64,000 bases of DNA from Firmicutes bacterium UBA7510 (GCA_002479485.1 DLNM01000048.1:1-64000); one strand, 5' to 3'. Counted from the first letter of the stretch, positions 26,339 through 35,275 are shown. Notes: generated by a model not told the origin, from the letters alone. Made by a program: numbers and translations.

Positions 26339-27894
26339 TATCTAGCACCTCCAAGCATTAATTTAATAAATGGATTGAAATATTTACTATCTTTCTCAGT
26401 TACTCCAGCTAGACCTTTACCGCCTGTAAATGCTCTTTTTACTCCACCGAATTTTCCTTGCTCTATAGTGTTAAATATTCCTTCAACTTCTATGTCTTTT
26501 AATAAAGATTCTGCTTCAGCTAGAGTTTTTTGAGCTCTTTTTTGAATTATACCATCTTTTTTATATTCAACCTCTTCGCCTATATCTCTAGCATTGTTAA
26601 AGATATACTTCGCATTTTCTATTGAAAGATATCTATCATGTAAATGAGGTGTGTGTATAGCCTCTGTTGGCATACCAAGAAGTTGTAAGCCTTGATTTGT
26701 CCAAATTGATATCATGTTGAATAACGCATCTTGTAAATGTCCTCTAAATATATTTCCTGTCATGAATTTTGTAGGAGGCATATACTTAAGTGGAGCATTA
26801 GGGAATATTTCTCTAGCCATTTGTGCTTGTGATAATTCATATAGGAATCCATTTTCAAGCTTTGGATCCATTTCAAATGCGTGTCCTAATCCCATTTGTT
26901 CTTCTGGTATACCTGCTCTTAGTGCAAATTGTTCATTTAAAAACTGTGAAGCAAGAACTGTATGTGCTTCTTCAAATGCATCAGCAGTTGTTAAATAGTT
27001 ATCTTCACCAGTGTTTATTATAATTCCTGCAAAGCCATTTATAATTCTTGAGAAATATTGGTCTACAAAGGTTCTTTGCATATTAATATCTCTAAATAGT
27101 ATACCGTAGATTGCATCATTCAGCATTACGTCTAATCTTTCCATAGCTCCCATTGCAGCTATTTCTGGCATACATAAGCCTGAGCAGTAGTTACATAATC
27201 TAATATATCTGCCAACCTCTTGACCAACTTCGTCTAGAGCGGTTCTCATTATTCTAAAGTTTTCTTGTGTTGCAAATGTTCCTCCAAAGCCTTCAGTTGT
27301 AGGTCCAAATGGAACATAGTCAAGTAAGCTTTGTGCCGTTGTTCTTATAACTGCTATTATATCTGCTCCTTGTCTTGCAGCAGCTTGTGCTTGGATAACG
27401 TCCTCGTAAATATTACCTGTTGCAACAATAACATATAGGTAAGGTTTTTTGCCTTCACCAATAGTTTTTAAAAAGTTTTCTCTATCTTTTCTATTGTTAG
27501 CTATTCTTTCAACTGTTTTTATAGCAATTGGTTCAATAGCCGCTACTATTTTATCATCTGAAGCTATAGGTAATTTTGTTATATCTATTTCACCTAAGCT
27601 TACTTTTAAAGCAATTTCTTGTGGTGTTAAACCAGTTTGAACCATAGCATTACCCATCCAGAATGCTGCTCCTCTGTTTAGTCCTCCACCTTCAACAATA
27701 TTGTCTACAATTACATTTGGTAGTGGAACATCAACTTCATCAACTCCATCTACACCTAATAATCTTAAAATTGTTCTTTCAACTGTTACTGTAGTATGTT
27801 TATCTATAAATGATTGTACATTTTCAGCTATATTAGCTGCTGCATTTCTTGCACTGTCTATTATTTGCGGATCAAGATTTAATTTGCTTTGCAT
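26338..27894 (-). CDS. kamD: D-lysine/L-beta-lysine 5,6-aminomutase, alpha subunit
   Basis: 518 residues from the ATG at 27894, preceded by GGAGG; an in-frame ATG at 27906 precedes that ribosome site. The protein is a TIM-barrel OAM/KamD-type subunit with recognisable blocks AAARQGADIIAVIRTTAQSL, PFGPTTEGFGGTFATQENF and CNYCSGLCMPEIAAMG. It holds the substrate and the upper part of the cobalamin/PLP active site and pairs with KamE. The size is normal for the family. It is expressed with kamE from the kdd promoter and needs vitamin B12, but no cobalamin riboswitch is present. Confidence 0.96.
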   Translation of the reverse strand: MQSKLNLDPQIIDSARNAAANIAENVQSFIDKHTTVTVERTILRLLGVDGVDEVDVPLPNVIVDNIVEGGGLNRGAAFWMGNAMVQTGLTPQEIALKVSLGEIDITKLPIASDDKIVAAIEPIAIKTVERIANNRKDRENFLKTIGEGKKPYLYVIVATGNIYEDVIQAQAAARQGADIIAVIRTTAQSLLDYVPFGPTTEGFGGTFATQENFRIMRTALDEVGQEVGRYIRLCNYCSGLCMPEIAAMGAMERLDVMLNDAIYGILFRDINMQRTFVDQYFSRIINGFAGIIINTGEDNYLTTADAFEEAHTVLASQFLNEQFALRAGIPEEQMGLGHAFEMDPKLENGFLYELSQAQMAREIFPNAPLKYMPPTKFMTGNIFRGHLQDALFNMISIWTNQGLQLLGMPTEAIHTPHLHDRYLSIENAKYIFNNARDIGEEVEYKKDGIIQKRAQKTLAEAESLLKDIEVEGIFNTIEQGKFGGVKRAFTGGKGLAGVTEKDSKYFNPFIKLMLGGAR

Positions 27895-27926
27895 ATTTAC
27901 CTCCATGCTATAATAACCTTACTTAC

Positions 27927-29561
27927 CTATTCAGTTACCAAGTGTGTTGCTTGCTCAATAATTTCTTGTGGTATTCCTGCCATTTTTGCTATATTGATAG
28001 CATCCTTAGGTGTAAAGTTTTGATTTTCTACTTCTACTAGAGTATAATCCATATATTTTGAAATTTCTTCTATACATGTGAAACTATTTAAATCATCAGG
28101 TAGCTTTAATCCTAAAACTTGAAAATTTTGTATGTCTTTGTCCTGAGCTATATTATCGTAATGAGTAGTTAGTATCGACATAGAGTTACTATTTTTTAGA
28201 TATTCAACTACTGCTTTTGTTATTGCAAAGCCTTCTTTGGGATTTGTACCCCCTGCAAGCTCATCAATTAGTATTAGACTTCTTTCCCCAGCATTCTCCA
28301 AGGCTTCTTTTAGATTTACTATCTCTGCCCCAAATGTGCTTAATCCTTTTTCTATTGATTGGTCGTCTCCAACCGATATGTGTATATGGTCAAATAAACA
28401 TACCTTAGCACTTTCACAAGGCACAAACATACCATATGCTACAGCTGAAATGATTTGCCCTATCATTCTTAAGCTAACTGTTTTACCACCCATATTGGCG
28501 CCAGTTATACAAATAACCTTTTTATTTAAATTTACTGATATAGAAGTATATTTTCGCTTTTTATGTTTTAATGTATCCTCAAGCTTTAAATTTCTGCCGT
28601 TTTTTATATCAATTATAAGCTCGTCTGTTAATTCTGGCTTAACTGAATTTGTTTTTTGTGCACAGTTTGCCTTTGCTATTATAAAATCAATTTTGCCTAC
28701 TATTTCAGCATTTTCTATAATATCATCATATGTTTCTTTTATTTTTTCTGTTAAATATTTTCTTACATTTAATTCTTCTTCATCTTCACAAGTTTTTAAA
28801 TCCTCAAGCTCTTTTTCTAAAGCATCTAACTCACTATTATTTTTAAGCTTATAAATAACACTTAAATAATTTTCACCAGAAACTCTTAGATTTTCTTCTT
28901 GATTAAGTTTGTTTATTTTTTCAACAAGATTTTTATTAATTGTTACTTCTTCACGCAAGTTTAACTTAATGTCATATTTTTGCTGTATTTGCTCTATTAT
29001 ATTTTTTCTAATTTGCTTTATTTTATTTTCAATAGATTTTTTATCATTTCTGATTTTCGCCAGTTTTTCTGAGTATTCATCATATATATAGAATGTCATC
29101 ATTTTTTGGTCAGCAGGATCTAACAATTTATATAGGTCTGGCAGTGATTTAATCTCTAAGTCTTTATATATGGATATTAAAGTGCCTCTTAAACTTTTTT
29201 CCATGGTATTAACTTTAAGGTTATCTATAATTTTTTTCAACCTCTCAACATAAACTAAGAATTTTTTCACTTCAAAAAGCTCGACTTCATCTAGCGCAAC
29301 GTTATTTTTCGCCCTTTGTAATGTCTCGCCAATGTATCTGATTTGTTTAAGTATATCTATGAGCTCTCTTCTTTTACTCATATTTAAAAAAGCTTCAACC
29401 TTACTAAGTTCAATTAGCAGCTCTTCCTCTTGCCCAGGTAGAAATGGCTGTGCATTTTTTTTGCAATTAATTCCATACTTAGTTATAGGTTTAACCTCAT
29501 CAAATATAAAGTCAAAGTTTATGTTTTTTCTGCATTTTTCTGTTATAAAATCCTTTAACAT
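27927..29561 (-). CDS. kamC: lysine 5,6-aminomutase reactivase ATPase KamC (MutS-like)
   Basis: 544 residues. The C-terminal third is a MutS-type ABC ATPase: TGANMGGKTVSLRMIGQI is the Walker A region, LILIDELAGGTNPKEG the Walker B/signature region and ILTTHYDNIA the switch. The N-terminal part is helical with coiled-coil character (about residues 130-290) and lacks MutS mismatch-binding domains. In lysine-fermentation clusters this family is named KamC and is thought to act with KamB to restore inactivated KamDE by swapping damaged cobalamin. Its start overlaps kamB by 7 nt. A DNA-repair role is unlikely in this operon. Confidence 0.88.
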   Translation of the reverse strand: MLKDFITEKCRKNINFDFIFDEVKPITKYGINCKKNAQPFLPGQEEELLIELSKVEAFLNMSKRRELIDILKQIRYIGETLQRAKNNVALDEVELFEVKKFLVYVERLKKIIDNLKVNTMEKSLRGTLISIYKDLEIKSLPDLYKLLDPADQKMMTFYIYDEYSEKLAKIRNDKKSIENKIKQIRKNIIEQIQQKYDIKLNLREEVTINKNLVEKINKLNQEENLRVSGENYLSVIYKLKNNSELDALEKELEDLKTCEDEEELNVRKYLTEKIKETYDDIIENAEIVGKIDFIIAKANCAQKTNSVKPELTDELIIDIKNGRNLKLEDTLKHKKRKYTSISVNLNKKVICITGANMGGKTVSLRMIGQIISAVAYGMFVPCESAKVCLFDHIHISVGDDQSIEKGLSTFGAEIVNLKEALENAGERSLILIDELAGGTNPKEGFAITKAVVEYLKNSNSMSILTTHYDNIAQDKDIQNFQVLGLKLPDDLNSFTCIEEISKYMDYTLVEVENQNFTPKDAINIAKMAGIPQEIIEQATHLVTE

Positions 29562-30580
29562 GTTTCACCACCTGACACTACATCAATAATATTAAGTCCC
29601 TTGATATAATAATTCATCTTCTCACAAAATTCCGCACTGTCAAAATAATATCCCTCTGGAGATATAGGATTTAAAGTCAATGCAACAATGTTTATTGAAT
29701 TAAGGGTTTCTATCTTAAGCCCTCTTTTTTTTGCCTCATTCCAAGTACGTGACTCTACAAAAATTTTAGTTGCATCGTCTATAACAAGCTTAAAATTTTT
29801 GGTGTGCTCATTTTGACATAGATCTTTTAATAATAACGATGTTATGGCTCCTTTAACATATACATATTGTGTTGTTTTATCAATATGCTCTGTTAAAATC
29901 TTTCCAGCTGTTATTCCAGTTTTAACATCGAAACAAACTATATCCCCTGTATTCTTTACTATACTAGTAGCACAACCTTTAATCAGCTTTTCCCTAATAT
30001 TATTGTTAATCTCTTTTAATTGATAACATTCTACTACATATGCTGTTTTTTCTATAACTGTTTTTATATCTCTACTAAGTACTGCTCCAGTTGCTATAAT
30101 ACAAGCATCAGTAATTATTGGTGAAGAAGATGCCTTACGATCAATTGCTCCGTCAACAAATACAACTTGCGCACCAAAGTCACAAAGCATTTTTGAAATA
30201 GTTTTAATATCCTTAGTATTGGATGGACCTGCTATTTGGATATTGCCACTATGCTTTACTCTAACCAAGACAACCTCGCCCATAGGTGTCATTAAATCAG
30301 TTGTTTCAAGAATTTCAACTTTTGCCTCTGAAATGAGAAGTGCCTGTTTTGCAGTCGCAACTAAAACGCCTTCCGTAACAAAAATAGTTGGTTTTTCAGT
30401 GTTTGTTACTAAGTCACTATTTTCTCCATCTCTTCCTGTAGAGGTTATACCAATAGTTATATTTTCTTCATAGGCTTTACTTATGAGATAATTAAGAGCA
30501 ACAGTTTTACCTGCATTTTTTGCAAGACCTATTATTGATATGGTCTTATAATTCTGTATTATTTCATTAATTAAACTCAT
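29555..30580 (-). CDS. kamB: lysine 5,6-aminomutase reactivase subunit KamB
   Basis: 341 residues from the ATG at 30580, which has AGAGG 7 nt upstream; the ATG at 30586 is too close to it. SIIGLAKNAGKTVALNYLI near the N-terminus is a P-loop, and GVLVATAKQALLISEAKVEIL and FVDGAIDRKASSSP are conserved blocks of the KamB family. It is taken as the partner of the MutS-like KamC in reactivating the B12-dependent mutase. It lies between kamA and kamC and overlaps the latter. The biochemical mechanism is not established from sequence. Confidence 0.85.
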   Translation of the reverse strand: MSLINEIIQNYKTISIIGLAKNAGKTVALNYLISKAYEENITIGITSTGRDGENSDLVTNTEKPTIFVTEGVLVATAKQALLISEAKVEILETTDLMTPMGEVVLVRVKHSGNIQIAGPSNTKDIKTISKMLCDFGAQVVFVDGAIDRKASSSPIITDACIIATGAVLSRDIKTVIEKTAYVVECYQLKEINNNIREKLIKGCATSIVKNTGDIVCFDVKTGITAGKILTEHIDKTTQYVYVKGAITSLLLKDLCQNEHTKNFKLVIDDATKIFVESRTWNEAKKRGLKIETLNSINIVALTLNPISPEGYYFDSAEFCEKMNYYIKGLNIIDVVSGGETC

Positions 30581-30597
30581 AAGCATACCTCTTTTAA

Positions 30598-31851
30598 CTA
30601 GTGATGTGTTCTTTTCTTTCTATCTAATTCTGTTGGTTCAAGTGCTAATCTTTCTCCAGCTAACAAGCCAGCAACTCCTGTTTTGTGAACTTTTTTCTTA
30701 CCTTGGCATACATCACACATACATTCTATCTTTGGAAGATCTGTAGGCTCAGTATAAGTAGTGATAACGCCTTCAAAGTTTCTAAGTATAACCTTTTCTG
30801 GTGATTGAGAAATAACATAGTTTGGCATAACAGGAGTTTTTCCTCCTCCACCTGGTGCATCTACAACGAATGTAGGTACAGCATAGCCTGAAGTATGTCC
30901 TCTTAGAGCCTCTATTATTTCTATACCTTTACTAACAGGTGTTCTAAAGTGTTCAATACCTAACGATAGGTCACATTGATAAATGTAATAAGGACGAATT
31001 CTTATTTTAACTAATTCATGCATTAAATTCATCATGATATGTGGACAATCATTTACTCCTCTTAGTAAAACACTTTGGTTTCCTAGTGGAATACCTGCAT
31101 CAGCAAGCTTTCTTATAGCTTCTTTTGCTTCTGGTGTAAACTCTTTAGGATGATTAAAATGTGTATTTAACCATATTGGATGATACTTTTTAAGCATGTT
31201 TACTAAATCATCTGTAATTCTTTGTGGACAAACTACAGGTGTTCTAGAACCAAGTCTGATTATCTCAACATGTGGTATAGTTCTTAAATTTTTAATAATG
31301 TATTCTAATATCTCATCAGATACAAGTAAGCAGTCTCCACCTGATAATAATACGTCTCTAACTTCTGGATGATTTCTTACGTATTCTATACATTTGTCGA
31401 TGTTTTCTAATGGAACTGAATGGTCTTGTTGACCAGCAAATCTTCTTCTTGTACAATGTCTACAGTACATAGAACATTGGTCTGTTATAAGCATCAATAC
31501 TCTGTCTGGATATCTGTGAGTTAATCCAGGTGCTGGAGAGTCTCCATCTTCATGTAATGGGTCCTCCATATCAGCCTCACCAATGTGAGTTTCTGAAATT
31601 GTTGGTACTGCTTGCATTCTTACAGGACATCTGTGATCATCTTTATCCATAAGTGATGCATAGTAAGGTGTTATACCTAATCTAAATTTTGCCAGAACTG
31701 CTGCAATGTCTTTTTCTTCTTGCTCAGTCATGTTAATAATTTGCTTAAGCTTTTCTACGGAATCAATTCTGTTGTTTACTTGCCAATGCCAGTCATTCCA
31801 TTGCTCGGGTGTAACATTTTTCCAAAGTGGTATATCGTTGTAATATGCCAT
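30598..31851 (-). CDS. kamA: L-lysine 2,3-aminomutase
   Basis: 417 residues, the expected length. TDQCSMYCRHCTRRR carries the radical-SAM C-x3-C-x2-C cluster (C126, C130, C133), and VDAPGGGGKTPVMPNY near residue 338 carries the PLP-binding Lys. Cys residues near the C-terminus (CMCDVC) match the structural zinc site. It uses a 4Fe-4S cluster, S-adenosylmethionine and PLP to convert L-lysine to L-beta-lysine, the first step of lysine fermentation. It is the second gene of the operon, 35 bp after kdd. Confidence 0.97.
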   Translation of the reverse strand: MAYYNDIPLWKNVTPEQWNDWHWQVNNRIDSVEKLKQIINMTEQEEKDIAAVLAKFRLGITPYYASLMDKDDHRCPVRMQAVPTISETHIGEADMEDPLHEDGDSPAPGLTHRYPDRVLMLITDQCSMYCRHCTRRRFAGQQDHSVPLENIDKCIEYVRNHPEVRDVLLSGGDCLLVSDEILEYIIKNLRTIPHVEIIRLGSRTPVVCPQRITDDLVNMLKKYHPIWLNTHFNHPKEFTPEAKEAIRKLADAGIPLGNQSVLLRGVNDCPHIMMNLMHELVKIRIRPYYIYQCDLSLGIEHFRTPVSKGIEIIEALRGHTSGYAVPTFVVDAPGGGGKTPVMPNYVISQSPEKVILRNFEGVITTYTEPTDLPKIECMCDVCQGKKKVHKTGVAGLLAGERLALEPTELDRKKRTHH

Positions 31852-31886
31852 TTCATTTCCTCCCTATGATTATATGATTATATTAA

Positions 31887-32930
31887 TTAATTTCCAGCAT
31901 AAAGTTTTGCGTATAAATCTCTTAATGGTTGTGATTCTCTCATTATTTGTAATGATATTTCAGCGTGGTTTTTAGTATATCCGTTTCCAACTATCATGTT
32001 AACGTCTTTACCAACACCTTCTGCTCCTAAAGCTGCTTTTGTAAAGCTTGTAGCCATACTGAAGAAGTAAACTGTTCCATTGTCTTTACATGCTAAGATA
32101 GATCCCATTTCACAGTTTTCTCTGCTTACACATGTTATAACTAAATCACAAAGTTTACCGTCAGTAACTTCCATAATTTTTTCGTAAACTTCTACTGCGT
32201 TGCTAGCGTCTCCAGATAAACATACATCAGCTAATCCTAAATCTCTAACTTTATCTAAAGATTTTTCGCTATGTGCCCAGCAAATTACCTTACCAGTAAT
32301 TCCAGCTCTTTTCTTAGCTTCATATAAGCAAAGCATACCTGATTTTCCTGCTCCACCAAGTACTAATACTGTGTCTCCTGGTTTAACAAGCTTTGCAGTT
32401 TGTGCTGGAGCACCTGCAACGTCAAGAACTGATAATGCTAAGTTTTCTGGTAAATCTGTAGGTATTTTAGCGTAAATACCGCTTTCAAATAATATAGCTT
32501 GACCTTTAATATCTACTTGGTCAATGTCTTTTCTAACTTCTAATATTTCTTCTATTACTAATGGTGTTAAAGATAATGATACTAGAGTAGCTATTTTATC
32601 TCCAACTTTTAAATCTGTTTTTCCATCTAAAGCTGGTCCTATTTCTTTAACTGTTCCGATAAGCATTCCGCCTGAACCAGTTACAGGGTTTTGGTGTTTA
32701 CCTCTTTCAGCAACAATACCTTTCATTATTTTTTTGATTTCTTCCACATCACCTTTAGCTTGGTCATGAATTTGTGTAAAACTTGCTGAGTCAACATTTA
32801 ATGTTTGAACATCTATTAGTATTTCATTGTCATATATCTCCATAGTGTTGTCAATCTTAAGTGCAGGTTGTGGTAGAACACCTACCGGATTAATTACTCT
32901 GTGTGTTCCAAATGGATTTCCTTTTTTCAT
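31887..32930 (-). CDS. kdd: L-erythro-3,5-diaminohexanoate dehydrogenase
   Basis: 347 residues. The N-terminus KKGNPFGTHRVINPVGVLPQ and the Rossmann segment VLVLGGAGKSGMLCLYEAKKRAG (shown in part) match the Kdd family, a distinctive medium-chain dehydrogenase-like group. It oxidatively deaminates 3,5-diaminohexanoate to 5-amino-3-ketohexanoate with NAD+. AGGAGGATGAAAT precedes the ATG and a sigma-54 promoter lies 62-77 bp upstream. Being first in the operon, it sets expression of the whole kam set. The next enzymes, Kce and Kal, are not in the window. Confidence 0.94.
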   Translation of the reverse strand: MKKGNPFGTHRVINPVGVLPQPALKIDNTMEIYDNEILIDVQTLNVDSASFTQIHDQAKGDVEEIKKIMKGIVAERGKHQNPVTGSGGMLIGTVKEIGPALDGKTDLKVGDKIATLVSLSLTPLVIEEILEVRKDIDQVDIKGQAILFESGIYAKIPTDLPENLALSVLDVAGAPAQTAKLVKPGDTVLVLGGAGKSGMLCLYEAKKRAGITGKVICWAHSEKSLDKVRDLGLADVCLSGDASNAVEVYEKIMEVTDGKLCDLVITCVSRENCEMGSILACKDNGTVYFFSMATSFTKAALGAEGVGKDVNMIVGNGYTKNHAEISLQIMRESQPLRDLYAKLYAGN

Positions 32931-32991
32931 ATTTCATCCTCCTAAAAATTATATATTTTTTTTTGTCAGTTTTGTATTCAAAATTATTACG

Positions 32992-33007
32992 TGCAAAAAC
33001 TGTGCCA
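32992..33007 (-). promoter_or_regulatory. sigma-54 (-24/-12) promoter of the kdd-kam operon
   Basis: Minus-strand TGGCACAGTTTTTGCA: the GG (33006-33005) and GC (32994-32993) are separated by exactly 10 nt, as sigma-54 requires, and both hexamer cores match the consensus. The plus-strand activator gene at 33850 is the obvious regulator. Confidence 0.88.
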
Positions 33008-33079
33008 TATTATACTCAGAATTTATAATGTCTATTTTTCAACAAATTTAGCTAATTTAAGTTTTAAATTCATTTCATG

Positions 33080-33095
33080 TGCCGAATAATCGGCA
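33080..33095. promoter_or_regulatory. upstream activator site TGCCGAATAATCGGCA
   Basis: A 16-bp palindrome (TGCCGA-ATAA-TCGGCA) about 75-90 bp upstream of the kdd sigma-54 promoter. A related palindrome occurs at 33812-33827 in front of the activator gene. I infer that both bind the activator at 33850. Confidence 0.65.
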
Positions 33096-33112
33096 ATTTT
33101 TATATAAAAATC

Positions 33113-33142
33113 TTGTAGCATGCAAATACAATATGGTATAAT
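33113..33142 (+). promoter_or_regulatory. sigma-A-like promoter of the DUF1934 gene
   Basis: TTGTAG (33113-33118), 18-bp spacer, TATAAT (33137-33142), about 160 bp upstream of the start at 33301. The AT-rich leader in between shows no clear structure. Confidence 0.55.
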
Positions 33143-33300
33143 ATGCGTAGCATATTTAAAATGGCTCAATATATTTGAGACTATTATAAATTTTAACATT
33201 AATATATTGATAAATCAATATCGACAATCAATAGTATGAACCAATAATTATAAATTATGATTATTAATATTTTATAATGTCTGATAAGAAAGGGATAAGT

Positions 33301-33714
33301 ATGAGAATAAAAGTATTAGGTCAGCAATTTGATAGTGACAATAATAAAATTGATGAAATACAGCTAATAACTGACGCCACAATAAAAAATGAAAACGGTT
33401 TATTTATAATAGATTATACTGAAAGCAGTGAAAATGCCGACGATAATGTAACTACAAGATTAAGAGTAACAGAAAAAAAATTAATAATGACTAAACTCAG
33501 TATGGTTTCATCAACTTTAGAGTTTGAAGTAGATGAAAAATACCACTCCATATATAGCACAATTTATGGCGACTTTAAAATGATAATATCTACTATGGAA
33601 TATAACTACAATCTTAATGAGGACGGTGTTGGAGACATATATTTAAAGTATATGGTTAATCTAGGAGATGGTGAGCCTTATTCAAATGCATTGCAGATTA
33701 GTTTGTATGAGTAA
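33301..33714 (+). CDS. DUF1934 (YwiB-like) protein
   Basis: 137 residues from ATG 33301, preceded by AAGGGAT; the frame from 33277 starts before that ribosome site. The pattern of alternating strands and the C-terminal GVGDIYLKYMVNLGDGEPYSNALQISL match the DUF1934 family, small calycin-like beta-barrels common in Firmicutes. Function is unknown. It sits between the kam promoter and the activator gene but has its own promoter, and I see no reason to tie it to lysine metabolism. A 6-bp hairpin (AGCCTC/GAGGCT) follows its stop without a T-run. Confidence 0.8.
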   Translation: MRIKVLGQQFDSDNNKIDEIQLITDATIKNENGLFIIDYTESSENADDNVTTRLRVTEKKLIMTKLSMVSSTLEFEVDEKYHSIYSTIYGDFKMIISTMEYNYNLNEDGVGDIYLKYMVNLGDGEPYSNALQISLYE

Positions 33715-33791
33715 TAGCCTCTTATTGAGGCTCTAATAATTAAGTATTTTTAGTGATAAAAAAAGAAAACGTTTTAGATACGAACAATAAA

Positions 33792-33805
33792 GCTGAAATT
33801 TCAGC
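33792..33805. other. perfect palindrome GCTGAAATTTCAGC
   Basis: A 14-bp perfect palindrome 45 bp before the activator start and 6 bp from the activator-type palindrome at 33812. It may be a second regulator site or part of the activator promoter region. No clear -10/-35 is visible here. Confidence 0.45.
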
Positions 33806-33811
33806 ACACAT

Positions 33812-33827
33812 TGCCTAATATTCGGCA
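33812..33827. promoter_or_regulatory. second activator-type palindrome TGCCTAATATTCGGCA
   Basis: Fourteen of 16 positions fit the palindrome seen at 33080 (TGCC-n-AATA-n-TCGGCA family). Its place just upstream of the activator gene suggests autoregulation. Confidence 0.6.
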
Positions 33828-33849
33828 CACAGGGAGGTGGATGAGATAA

Positions 33850-35247
33850 ATGGAAAGAAAGTTTTTCGATGCACTTATTAAAGCAATAGAACATATTGAT
33901 GATGGTATTCACATAATTGATGCATCTGGTAAAATTATTTATTATAACCAAGCCGCTAAACAACTTGATGAAATTGATGTTGAAAAAGCAGTTGGAAGGC
34001 ACATCCTTGAAGTCTATCCATCACTAAGCTTTGAGACAAGTACATTGCTTCAGGTTATGAAAACATGTAAGCCAATGTATAATGTAGAGCAAAATTTCAC
34101 GAATTATAAAGGTAATAAAATATCTACAGTTAATACCTCTCTTCCTATAGTTTATAACAATAAGGTTGTAGGAGCTGTGGAAATATCTAAAAATATAACT
34201 AAGGTAAAAGAATTATCTGAAAAAATAGTGAAGTTGCAAAATGAACTGTATGAAAATAAAAGCACAAATTTTAAAAATAAAAATATGGCTAACTACACTT
34301 TTTTAGACATAATAGGTCACAGCAAGGAGATGCAAAAAATTAAGTCTTTAGGACTTAGAGCATCAGAATCTGATTCTCCTGTTTTAATATCTGGGCCTAC
34401 TGGTACAGGTAAAGAATTGATTGTTCAATCTATACACAATTCTAGTAAAAGAAAAAATCAACCTTTTATAGCTCAAAACTGCGCTGCACTTCCTAATAAT
34501 CTATTGGAAAGCATATTATTTGGAAGCGTAAAAGGAAGCTTTACAGGAGCTGAAAACAGGGCTGGTTTGTTTGAGCTTGCAAATGGTGGTACATTATTTT
34601 TAGACGAAATAAATTCAATGCCTATAGAATTGCAAGCTAAACTTCTTAGGGTTTTACAGGATGGAAGGCTAAGACGTGTAGGAGCAAGTACGACAATAGA
34701 TATAGATGTACGAATTGTATCGGCTATAAATGCTCCTTTAAACAAGGTATTAGAGCTAGGTCAGTTGCGTAGCGACTTGTTTTACAGATTAAGTGTTATA
34801 ACCTTTGAGGTACCTCCACTAAAAGAAAGAGTTGAGGATATACCTTTACTAGTTGACCATTTTATAAAAAAATATAATGAAAAATGCAATAAATTTTTTT
34901 CTTACATATCCAACGAGGTTCTTAAAATATTTATGGATTATGAGTGGCCCGGAAATGTAAGAGAGCTTGAACACACCATAGAAAGTGTTATAAGCTTATA
35001 TGAAGGAGAAGTGATAAGAGAGGAGCATCTGCCATTTCAATTTAAAAACATTCACAATAATAAAAAGGATATCATCATAGATTCAAATATCATACGCCCT
35101 CTTGAAGTATCATTGCAGCGTTACGAAAAAGAAATTATAGCTTCAGCGTTGGAAAAGGTAGACTACAATGTATCCAAAGCTGCAAAGCTACTTAATGTAC
35201 CAAGGCAGACACTGCAATATAAGATTAAAAAATTAGATATAAAATAA
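33850..35247 (+). CDS. PAS-containing sigma-54-dependent activator of lysine fermentation (inferred)
   Basis: 465 residues: PAS domain (about 10-115, IHIIDASGKIIYYNQAAKQL), AAA+ domain (about 155-380) with GPTGTGKELIVQ (Walker A), GSFTGAENRAG (the sigma-54-contact loop, Ser replacing the usual Ala of GAFTGA) and GGTLFLDEINSM (Walker B), and a Fis-type HTH at the C-terminus (VSKAAKLLNVPRQTLQYKIKKL). It remodels the closed sigma-54 complex with ATP. The PAS domain probably senses a small molecule, plausibly lysine or a metabolite. The divergent kdd operon with a sigma-54 promoter and shared palindromes is the likely target. Confidence 0.92.
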   Translation: MERKFFDALIKAIEHIDDGIHIIDASGKIIYYNQAAKQLDEIDVEKAVGRHILEVYPSLSFETSTLLQVMKTCKPMYNVEQNFTNYKGNKISTVNTSLPIVYNNKVVGAVEISKNITKVKELSEKIVKLQNELYENKSTNFKNKNMANYTFLDIIGHSKEMQKIKSLGLRASESDSPVLISGPTGTGKELIVQSIHNSSKRKNQPFIAQNCAALPNNLLESILFGSVKGSFTGAENRAGLFELANGGTLFLDEINSMPIELQAKLLRVLQDGRLRRVGASTTIDIDVRIVSAINAPLNKVLELGQLRSDLFYRLSVITFEVPPLKERVEDIPLLVDHFIKKYNEKCNKFFSYISNEVLKIFMDYEWPGNVRELEHTIESVISLYEGEVIREEHLPFQFKNIHNNKKDIIIDSNIIRPLEVSLQRYEKEIIASALEKVDYNVSKAAKLLNVPRQTLQYKIKKLDIK

Positions 35248-35275
35248 AAGTCTCTAAAAAATCTTAGAGACTTTT
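35246..35275. terminator. bidirectional terminator
   Basis: A perfect 12-bp stem AAAAGTCTCTAA/TTAGAGACTTTT with a 6-nt loop lies between the convergent activator and ABC permease genes and includes the permease stop codon. Confidence 0.85.

Noticed and set aside
25577..27906. Ornithine 4,5-aminomutase
   Set aside because: Two separate subunits of 253 and 518 residues beside kamA and kdd match lysine 5,6-aminomutase; ornithine mutase has a small S and a large E subunit and other neighbours.
28237..28854. 205-residue plus-strand ORF
   Set aside because: Antisense to kamC, low-complexity Ser/Phe-rich translation from an AT-rich coding gene; no ribosome site or promoter.
27927..29561. DNA mismatch-repair MutS2
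   Set aside because: It has no Smr endonuclease domain or mismatch-binding domain and sits inside the kam operon, where KamC is expected.
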